Positions 57,672 to 64,000 of a DNA stretch of 64,000 nt are shown in pieces (position 1 is the stretch's first letter; each line of letters opens with the position of its first letter). Under the pieces are notes generated by a model. That model was not told the origin of the DNA. It made no database searches and worked only from the letters and a program-made list of their open reading frames with translations. The translations under genes and the position numbers were made by a program. The DNA lies in the NCBI RefSeq assembly GCF_039365365.1, contig NZ_CP134985.1, positions 1-64,000 on the forward strand, read 5' to 3'. Source of the stretch: Buchnera aphidicola (Astegopteryx bambusae). Its GTDB lineage: Bacteria > Pseudomonadota > Gammaproteobacteria > Enterobacterales > Enterobacteriaceae.

Positions 57672-58666
57672 ATAATAATATTGACGGTTATACAAAAAGT
57701 GCTTGTTTTTTGTTTTTTTTAGGAATAAAAAAAAGTACAAAAATATTAAATCATTTAGATTTAGAAGAAAAAAAAAAAATAATATTTAAAATGTCAGATT
57801 TATCTATTTTTTCTAAAAAGAATATAAATATTGCAATAAATTCTTATAAAAAATATTATAAAAAAATTTTTTTTGAAAAAAATGATTATGTTAAAAATTA
57901 TTTTAATTCTATAATTAGTAGATCTTTTAATGATAAAGAGAGAAATAAATTATTTAATATCATTAAAATTAAAAAAGAATTTTTAAAAAATGTAAAAAAA
58001 GCAAATTTAAAAAGTTCTAAAAATTGTTATTTAATTCTTAATAAAGAACATCCTCAAATTATTGCAATATTTTTAAAATATTTGAATAAAAAGAAATCTA
58101 TTAAAATTCTTTCTTTTTTTAATAAAAATTATAGATATGAGATTATTAGAAGAATGTTTAAAATTAAACATATGAACAAATTTTCTAAAGAAAACTTTTT
58201 TAAAATAATTAATCATATCTTTAAAGAAAAAAAAAATATTAAATATAGTAATTTTGAATATGTAATAAAAATTTTTAAATCTCTATCCAAAAAAGAAAAA
58301 GTATATATGTTAAAAAATTTTTTTGAAAAAGAGGATGATATAAAAAAAAAAATAATTTGTGAAATATTTTCTTTTGAGGATATTTTTAAGATGAATAATA
58401 AAAATGTGTATATTTTGTTAAAATATGTTAATAAAGAAATTCTATATATCTCTATTATAAATTTATTTGAAAAATTCAGAAATAAGTTTTTGAAAAATAT
58501 GTCTAAAATTCAGTTGAATTATTTTTTTAAAATGATTAAAGAAAATAATTTAAAATTTTCTAAAAAAGATATTTTAATTAGTAAACAGAATATTTTGAAA
58601 ATTTTAAGATTTTTATTAAAAAAAAATATATTAATTTTAAAAGATTTGGAAAAAATTTATGTATAA
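57668..58666 (+). CDS. fliG: Flagellar rotor/switch protein FliG
   Basis: C-ring protein bound to FliF; in motile bacteria it meets the stator. It has 332 residues (E. coli 331). The EHPQ motif is kept (NKEHPQIIAIFLKYL). The C-terminal domain aligns with E. coli without gaps over about 95 residues, sharing FEKFRNKFLKNMS and ending in YV. The five charged torque residues are all changed, by my alignment: K264 to Ile, R281 to Ile, D288 to Lys, D289 to Met, R297 to Phe. Structural role kept, motor role apparently lost. It overlaps fliF by four bases and fliH by eight. Confidence 0.93.
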   Translation: MNNNIDGYTKSACFLFFLGIKKSTKILNHLDLEEKKKIIFKMSDLSIFSKKNINIAINSYKKYYKKIFFEKNDYVKNYFNSIISRSFNDKERNKLFNIIKIKKEFLKNVKKANLKSSKNCYLILNKEHPQIIAIFLKYLNKKKSIKILSFFNKNYRYEIIRRMFKIKHMNKFSKENFFKIINHIFKEKKNIKYSNFEYVIKIFKSLSKKEKVYMLKNFFEKEDDIKKKIICEIFSFEDIFKMNNKNVYILLKYVNKEILYISIINLFEKFRNKFLKNMSKIQLNYFFKMIKENNLKFSKKDILISKQNILKILRFLLKKNILILKDLEKIYV

Positions 58667-59330
58667 ATTATCTTATAAAAAAAAAATGGAAAAATGGAAA
58701 AAATGGAATCCAGATTATTTATGTTTAAATAAAAATGATTTTAAAAATGTTAAAAATAAAAAAAATAACATAAAAGATAATATGTCAAAATCTTTACATA
58801 AAGATGATTTGGTAGAAAATAAAATTTTAGAAGAAAATAAAATTGCTTATAAAAAAGGTTTTTTTGAAGGTAAAATAGTTGGTAACAAATTGGGTTTAGA
58901 AAAATTTTTTTTATATAAAAAATGTTTAAAAAAAGAAAAAATAAAATTTAAAAATTTATTTTTTAATTTGAAAAAATCTATTAAATCTATAAATACTTAT
59001 GTTGCTTTTAAAATGATAAAAATATTATTTAATATTTTAAAGAAAAATAATAGATTTTTTAAAAATAAAAATTATAAAAAAATAATTTATGATGTAAAAA
59101 AATGTTTAAATAAAGAATATAATTTTTTAAATAATTTAAATTTTAAATTTAATCCGAAGGATTTTAAATTTATTAAAAAAAAATTTTTAAATTTTTTTAA
59201 GTTTAGAAAATGGATATTAATTCCAGATGAAAAAATATCTATTGGAGAATGTGAAATTTTTTCTTCTGAAATTAATATAAATTTTACTAGTTTAGATAAT
59301 TTAAATCACTTATATAGAGCTTTCTATTAG
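58659..59330 (+). CDS. fliH: Flagellar export ATPase regulator FliH
   Basis: Peripheral stalk that regulates the FliI ATPase and docks it to the C ring and FlhA. It has 223 residues (E. coli about 228-235). The N-terminal docking motif WKKWNPDYL matches E. coli WKTWTPDDL, with both tryptophans. Then comes a lysine-rich helical middle and a C-terminal part with WILIPDEKISIGECEIFSSE, like the E. coli family. A second in-frame ATG at 58686 would give a start closer to E. coli but lacks a ribosome site. It overlaps the end of fliG. Confidence 0.88.
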   Translation: MYKLSYKKKMEKWKKWNPDYLCLNKNDFKNVKNKKNNIKDNMSKSLHKDDLVENKILEENKIAYKKGFFEGKIVGNKLGLEKFFLYKKCLKKEKIKFKNLFFNLKKSIKSINTYVAFKMIKILFNILKKNNRFFKNKNYKKIIYDVKKCLNKEYNFLNNLNFKFNPKDFKFIKKKFLNFFKFRKWILIPDEKISIGECEIFSSEININFTSLDNLNHLYRAFY

Positions 59331-59340
59331 AGAAAAATTG

Positions 59341-60699
59341 ATGAATGAAAATTTACAAAGTTGGTTTAAAAATATAAATTTTTTAGATAAAAAAATATGT
59401 AAACTTTCGAGGCCAATAAAATATGGTAGATTAATTAGTTCTATTGGACTTTTATTAGAAGTTTCTGGTTTATGTTTATCCATTGGAGATATTTGTATTA
59501 TAGAAGTTTTCAATAATAAAAAAAAATTTTTAATAGAAGGAGAAGTCGTAGGATTTAAAAATAATAATATATTTATAATGTTATTTGAACATTTTAAAGG
59601 AATATCTCCTGGTTTAAAAGTTTTTCCTAAAATTAACAAACATGGATTTTATGAAAATAAAAAACTTCCTGTGGGAAAAGATTTATTAGGAAGAGTTATT
59701 GATAGTTTTGGAAATCCTTTAGATGGTTTTGAAGATATAAATTGTAAAGATTTTTTATCAACAATGTATGAAAAAATTAATCCTTTAAGAAAAAATCCTG
59801 TGAACAAGATATTAGACACTGGAATAAAAGCGATAAATTCTTTATTAACAATAGGTATGGGTCAAAGAATAGGATTATTCGCTAGTTCAGGGGTTGGAAA
59901 AAGTGTATTATTAAGTATGATATCAAAAAATTCTAAAGCAGATATTTTTATAATATCATTAATAGGTGAAAGAAGTAGAGAAGTTCTTGAATTTATAGAA
60001 AACATAAAAATGTCAAAAAATTTTAATAAATCTGTAATAATAGTTTCTCCAGCTGATAGTTCTCCTTTGTTAAAAGTGCAAGGAACTTTATATTCAATTA
60101 GTATAGCTGAATATTTTAGAAAAAAGGGTAATCATGTTTTGTTTATTTTGGATTCTTTAACAAGATATGTAATGGCAGAAAGAGAAATATCTATTGCTAT
60201 GGGTGAAATTCCTATTGTAAGAGGTTATCCAACTTCTATATTTTCTAAATTACCACTTTTTATAGAGAGATCTGGTAATGGAGAATATGAGAATTGTTCT
60301 ATAACTGGATTATATACTGTGTTAGTTGAAAATAATGAAAGTTTAGATCCTATTTCTGATTTAGCAAAATCAGTTTTAGATGGGCATATTATGTTATCAA
60401 AAAATTATGCTGATTCAGGGCATTATCCTGCCATTGACATAGAAACTTCTATAAGTAGAATAATGTTTAATTTAGTTGATAATGAGCATTATAATAAAGC
60501 AATTTATTTAAAAAAATTAATATCTGTATATAGACAAAATAGAGATTTAATAAATTTAGGTGCATATGTTAAAGGGCATGATAAAATTTTAGATGATGCA
60601 ATTATTTTATGGCCTAAAATAGAAAGTTTTTTACAACAAGATAGAAATGATGTATATAATTTTAGTGACTCTTATAAATATTTAAGTAAATTAATTTAA
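59341..60699 (+). CDS. fliI: Flagellum-specific type III export ATPase FliI
   Basis: Hexameric ATPase energising export, homologous to F1 beta. About 452 residues (E. coli 457). P-loop ASSGVGKSVLL, LIGERSREVLEFIE with the catalytic glutamate, LFILDSLTRYVMAEREI and the GHYPAIDIETSISRIM segment are intact. The ATG at 59341 is preferred to the TTG one codon earlier at 59338. Conservation is much higher than in its neighbours FliH and FliJ, which suggests an active ATPase. Confidence 0.97.
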   Translation: MNENLQSWFKNINFLDKKICKLSRPIKYGRLISSIGLLLEVSGLCLSIGDICIIEVFNNKKKFLIEGEVVGFKNNNIFIMLFEHFKGISPGLKVFPKINKHGFYENKKLPVGKDLLGRVIDSFGNPLDGFEDINCKDFLSTMYEKINPLRKNPVNKILDTGIKAINSLLTIGMGQRIGLFASSGVGKSVLLSMISKNSKADIFIISLIGERSREVLEFIENIKMSKNFNKSVIIVSPADSSPLLKVQGTLYSISIAEYFRKKGNHVLFILDSLTRYVMAEREISIAMGEIPIVRGYPTSIFSKLPLFIERSGNGEYENCSITGLYTVLVENNESLDPISDLAKSVLDGHIMLSKNYADSGHYPAIDIETSISRIMFNLVDNEHYNKAIYLKKLISVYRQNRDLINLGAYVKGHDKILDDAIILWPKIESFLQQDRNDVYNFSDSYKYLSKLI

Positions 60700-60722
60700 T
60701 AAAAATAATGTTAGGAAATTTT

Positions 60723-61169
60723 ATGAAAAATAAAATTAGATTAATTAGTTTTTTAATTTTATTAGAAAAAATAAAATTAAAAAAAATATGTATAAAATTT
60801 TTTAATTTATTAAATTTTGAAAAATCTAATTTGTTTAATATAAACGCATTAAATAAATATAAAAAAATTTATGTAAAAAAAAATAATATATTACTTTCAA
60901 AAGGAACTAATGTTTTCAAAATACAAAATATTAATAATTTTTTAATTTTATTAAATAAAAATATTGTAAAAAAAAATAATTATGCAAAGAAAATTTTTTT
61001 TAAAAAAAATATGTTTATTAAAACAATTGTTAAAAATAAAAATAAAATAAAAATTTTAAAATTTTTGAATTTATCTTTTTTAAATAGATTAAATGATGAT
61101 AAAATTTATATTTACGAATGTAATAATGAAGAATTAATAAATATATTTTTTAAAAAAAATTTTGTATGA
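60723..61169 (+). CDS. fliJ: Probable flagellar export chaperone FliJ
   Basis: Assigned mostly by position between fliI and fliM and by size: 148 residues from the ATG at 60723 (AGGAAA ribosome site), against 147 in E. coli. The sequence is very lysine/asparagine/isoleucine-rich and predicted helical, with little recognisable identity. In E. coli FliJ is a coiled coil inserted in the FliI hexamer, like gamma in F1. A degenerate fliK is a less likely alternative, as FliK is longer. Confidence 0.65.
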   Translation: MKNKIRLISFLILLEKIKLKKICIKFFNLLNFEKSNLFNINALNKYKKIYVKKNNILLSKGTNVFKIQNINNFLILLNKNIVKKNNYAKKIFFKKNMFIKTIVKNKNKIKILKFLNLSFLNRLNDDKIYIYECNNEELINIFFKKNFV

Positions 61170-61236
61170 AATTTTTTTATTGAACATATATGTGTTTATT
61201 TTTTTTATATAATTTTTTATTTTTTAAGGAAATTTT

Positions 61237-62616
61237 ATGAAAAAATATTATAATAATTTTATACATGTTAGTGAAATTTTGAGAAAATTTGATTGTGTAC
61301 CATATAATAAAAATCATTATATGAATGATAATTTTGTTTATAATGATTTTAATTTTTTTGATGTTTTATATGCTGATTTAAATAATGTATATTTTAAAGA
61401 AAAAATTTTTTTAAAAAATTTGTTTAAAAATTTTTCTAATATTTTGGAAATTCATTTATCTAATATGTTAGATTATAAAATCAAAATAAATGTTAGTAAT
61501 ATAAAAATACAAACATATCAAAATTATTTCAGAAACATTGATTCTTTAATAAGTTTTAATTGTTTTAAAATTTCTTCTATAAAAAATTTTGGTTTTTTTA
61601 TTTATTCTAATAATTTTATTTTAAATATGATAGAATTATTTTTTGGTAGTTTAGATAATTGTATTAATAAAAGTACAAAATATGATGTATCTTATAGTCA
61701 ACATTTTATGAATAATAATTTTATAAAAATATTAGTTAAAAATATATCAAATATTTTAAAAAAAAATTTAAATTTTCAAATATCTTTATGTAAATTAGAT
61801 AGTTTTTTTTGTAAGTTTAACAATAAATCTTTTTTTTTAAATGATTTTTTTATTGTAATATGTTTGAAATTATATAAAAATAATATGTATTTTAATTCTT
61901 TTCATATATGTTTTCCTATAAATTTTATTAAGCATATTAATAAAATTATTTTATTTAAATCAAATAAAATAAATGAAAAATTTAATATTAAAAAAAATTT
62001 TTATGTATTAAATAATATAAAATTTGTTATGTCTGCATTTTTACAAAATTTTTATATTAGTTTATTTAATTTATATAATTTAAGAAATAATTGTGTTATA
62101 AAAATATATAATCCGAATGATGTATATGTATTTATAGGTAAAAAATTATTTTTTTTAGGAAAAAATATAATTTTTAAAAATAATAATTCTGTTCTAATAA
62201 AAAAAAGAATATATTTAAAATATTCAAATTATGGTGAAAATATGAATGATGAATTAAAAAAATTTAATAAATATTTTTCAGATAGTAAGAAATTTTCAGA
62301 TAATAAAGAAAATAAAATTTTTTCTAACAGTAATAATAAAGATATTTTAGAAAAAGATGATTTAAATAATAAAATTAATTTTATAGGAGATGTAGAAGTA
62401 AAAATGTCTGTTAGATTAGGAAGTATAAATATAAAGACAAAAAAATTACTTTCTATAAAAAATGGCTCTATTCTACAATTAGATCAATTAGCTGGAGAGC
62501 CTTTAGATATTTTAGCAAATGGTTGTTTAATAGCAAAAGGTGAGATAGTAGTTATAAAAAATAAATATGGTATAAGAATAGTTAATATATTAAATAATAT
62601 GAATAATTTAAAATAA
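61237..62616 (+). CDS. fliM-fliN: Fused flagellar switch proteins FliM-FliN
   Basis: One 459-residue frame covers both C-ring proteins. Residues 1-335 align with FliM (E. coli 334): the CheC-like middle domain (QTYQNYFRNIDSLISF, NMIELFFGSL) and a diverged SpoA domain. From Met336 (ATG at 62242) the sequence is FliN: an acidic/asparagine linker, then DVEVKMSVRLGSINIKTKK, GSILQLDQLAGEPLDILANG and GEIVVIKNKYGIRI, very close to E. coli. No stop separates them. A GGTGA at 62233-62237 precedes the internal ATG, so some free FliN might also be made. The N-terminal CheY-binding peptide of FliM is not recognisable. fliK upstream and fliL/fliO are absent. Confidence 0.93.
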   Translation: MKKYYNNFIHVSEILRKFDCVPYNKNHYMNDNFVYNDFNFFDVLYADLNNVYFKEKIFLKNLFKNFSNILEIHLSNMLDYKIKINVSNIKIQTYQNYFRNIDSLISFNCFKISSIKNFGFFIYSNNFILNMIELFFGSLDNCINKSTKYDVSYSQHFMNNNFIKILVKNISNILKKNLNFQISLCKLDSFFCKFNNKSFFLNDFFIVICLKLYKNNMYFNSFHICFPINFIKHINKIILFKSNKINEKFNIKKNFYVLNNIKFVMSAFLQNFYISLFNLYNLRNNCVIKIYNPNDVYVFIGKKLFFLGKNIIFKNNNSVLIKKRIYLKYSNYGENMNDELKKFNKYFSDSKKFSDNKENKIFSNSNNKDILEKDDLNNKINFIGDVEVKMSVRLGSINIKTKKLLSIKNGSILQLDQLAGEPLDILANGCLIAKGEIVVIKNKYGIRIVNILNNMNNLK

Positions 62617-62754
62617 AACATAATTTTATTCTTTTAATTTTATTTTATTTTTTTATGTTTTAATATTTACATTTTTTAAAATTTTGTAATAAAATTATAT
62701 TATTTTTTAAAATTTTTATGTTTTATTATATAAATTTAATATTTGGATATTGTA

Positions 62755-63495
62755 ATGAAATATATTAAAATTTTGTTGTTTTTTTTTTCATTAGTTTCTA
62801 CTTCTGTTTATGCTTTTAATTTAAATGATATTAATAATTTATTTTTAAATAAAGGAAGTGATCTTTCTATTCCTATAGATATTTTAATAGTAATGGGTTC
62901 TTTAAGTTTTTTACCTGCTATAATTTTGTTAATGACAAGTTTTACTAGAATAATCATTGTGTTAAGTTTATTGAGAAATGCTTTAGGAATGACATATTCT
63001 CCTCCAAATCAAATATTAATTGGTTTGAGTTTGTTTATTACTTTTTTTACGATGTCTTCAGTGTTTGGATCAGTTTATAAAGACTCATATTTACCATTTA
63101 TAAATAATAAAATTAATTCTGAAGTTGCAATAAAAAATGCTGTATTTCCTTTTAAGAAATTTATGTTAAATCAGATAAAAGATTCAGAATTATCATTTTT
63201 TTTAAAATTATCTAAAGAAAAAAATGTAAAATTTAAAAATAAATATGATATACCCATTTATATTGTAATACCAGCATTTGTGTCTAATGAGTTAAAAATA
63301 GCTTTTCAAATAGGTTTTATGATATTTATACCTTTTATAGTAATAGATTTGATTGTATCAAGTGTTTTAATGGCTTTAGGTATGATGATGGTTCCACCTT
63401 CTAGTATATCTTTACCATTTAAATTAATATTATTTGTGTTATCTGATGGATGGAATTTGTTAATAAATTCTTTAATAAAAAGTTTTTATTTTTAA
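62755..63495 (+). CDS. fliP: Flagellar type III export gate protein FliP
   Basis: Core of the export gate with FliQ and FliR. The ATG at 62755, after a TTGGA ribosome site, gives 246 residues (E. coli 245); a TTG at 62743 is less likely. A cleavable signal peptide is evident (hydrophobic, ending VYA after residue 20). SFTRIIIVLSLLRNALGMTYSPPNQILIGLSLF and the C-terminal SVLMALGMMMVPPSSISLPFKL are conserved. fliO, a FliP assembly factor in E. coli, is missing upstream. Confidence 0.97.
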   Translation: MKYIKILLFFFSLVSTSVYAFNLNDINNLFLNKGSDLSIPIDILIVMGSLSFLPAIILLMTSFTRIIIVLSLLRNALGMTYSPPNQILIGLSLFITFFTMSSVFGSVYKDSYLPFINNKINSEVAIKNAVFPFKKFMLNQIKDSELSFFLKLSKEKNVKFKNKYDIPIYIVIPAFVSNELKIAFQIGFMIFIPFIVIDLIVSSVLMALGMMMVPPSSISLPFKLILFVLSDGWNLLINSLIKSFYF

Positions 63496-63528
63496 TTTTT
63501 TATAAAATTTTTAATTTTAGGTAAAAAT

Positions 63529-63801
63529 ATGACTTTAGAAACCGTAGATAGTTTATTAGGGCAATCTATAAAAATGATTTTAATATTATCAATGCCTTTA
63601 TTAATTGTTGTATTACTTATAGGATTAATTATAAGTATATTACAATCAATAACTCAAATTAATGAACAAACTTTATCTTTTGTACCTAAAATATTTTCCA
63701 TATTAAGTATATTAATATTATTAGGACCCTGGATGTTGAGTACAATAATAAATTATATTAGAGATTTAATTAAAATTTTACCTATTTTAGTAAATATATG
63801 A
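63529..63801 (+). CDS. fliQ: Flagellar type III export gate protein FliQ
   Basis: Small two-helix gate subunit, 90 residues (E. coli 89). It begins MTLETVDSLLGQSIKMI; the helix-loop motif SILQSITQINEQTLSFVPKI and the PWMLS end are conserved. A GGTAAAA precedes the ATG. It overlaps fliR by four bases (ATGA). Confidence 0.96.
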   Translation: MTLETVDSLLGQSIKMILILSMPLLIVVLLIGLIISILQSITQINEQTLSFVPKIFSILSILILLGPWMLSTIINYIRDLIKILPILVNI

Positions 63802-64000
63802 TAAATATAAATTTTTATGAAATTTTTGAAATGTTTAATAAAATAATTTTTGTATTTTCTAGAATATTACCAGTAATTATTTTAGTTCCTATCTTTGGAG
63901 AAAATATTGTAAATAAAAGAATAAAAATATTATTTTCATTATTTTTAAGTTTTTTATATATAAATATTTACATTATTAATTATAGTATAAAATTATTTTC
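63798..64000 (+). CDS. fliR: Flagellar type III export gate protein FliR (partial, cut by window end)
   Basis: The ATG at 63798 overlaps the fliQ stop. About 67 residues are visible, starting MININ and containing FSRILPVIILVPIFGEN, which resembles the first membrane segments of FliR (E. coli LLRVLALISTAPILSE). The frame is still open at 64000. Position after fliP-fliQ fixes the identity. Confidence 0.88.
   Translation, partial: MININFYEIFEMFNKIIFVFSRILPVIILVPIFGENIVNKRIKILFSLFLSFLYINIYIINYSIKLF

Overview
The window is a dense, extremely A+T-rich piece of a Buchnera aphidicola chromosome (the obligate aphid endosymbiont, Gammaproteobacteria). I infer this from the gene order (mnmG, atpBEFHAGDC, gyrB-dnaN, rpmH-rnpA-yidC-mnmE, groESL, then flagellar fliE-fliR), from proteins that read as E. 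coli orthologues with Lys/Asn/Ile/Phe drift, and from the near absence of non-coding DNA. No intergenic gap exceeds about 300 bp. There are no insertion sequences, prophages, CRISPR arrays or transferred islands. The exact strain cannot be named from sequence alone.

Layout. 1-8.4 kb (+): mnmG and the complete F1Fo ATP synthase operon. 8.5-12.1 kb (-): gyrB and dnaN, without recF or dnaA. 12.4-18.3 kb (+): rpmH, rnpA, yidC, mnmE and groESL behind a sigma-32-like promoter, with tRNA-Phe on the other strand. 18.4-25.6 kb: efp, the primosome genes dnaT-dnaC, rsmD, ftsY, rpoH and metE. 25.9-38.4 kb (-): one long expression block running tRNA-Thr-Tyr-Gly-Thr, secE, nusG, rplKAJL, rpoBC, hupA. 38.6-42.3 kb (+): metF, argG, argH. 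42.4-46.3 kb (-): the macromolecular synthesis operon rpsU-dnaG-rpoD, then tsaD and cca (+). 49-51.7 kb (-): ptsH-ptsI-crr. 51.9-55.4 kb: ligA, tRNA-Lys, tRNA-Val and gltX. 55.5-64 kb: the flagellar basal-body and type III export genes fliE to fliR, cut by the window end.

The genes give the cell ATP synthesis, transcription, protein folding, a reduced replication set, sugar PTS energy coupling, the last step of methionine synthesis (metE, metF), the last two steps of arginine synthesis (argG, argH), and a flagellar export core. In this symbiont that core is thought to work as a secretion apparatus rather than a motor.

Most notable observations. Three essential genes (ftsY, nusG, dnaG) are each broken by a frameshift exactly at a poly(A) tract of 11, 10 and 22 bases in the coding strand. 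All three are repaired by one extra A, which suggests rescue by transcriptional slippage. fliM and fliN are fused in one reading frame. FliG has lost all five charged residues that E. coli uses for torque. dnaA is missing from its usual place. AtpC, LigA, PtsI and Cca have each lost a peripheral domain or segment. None of the seven tRNA genes encodes its CCA end.
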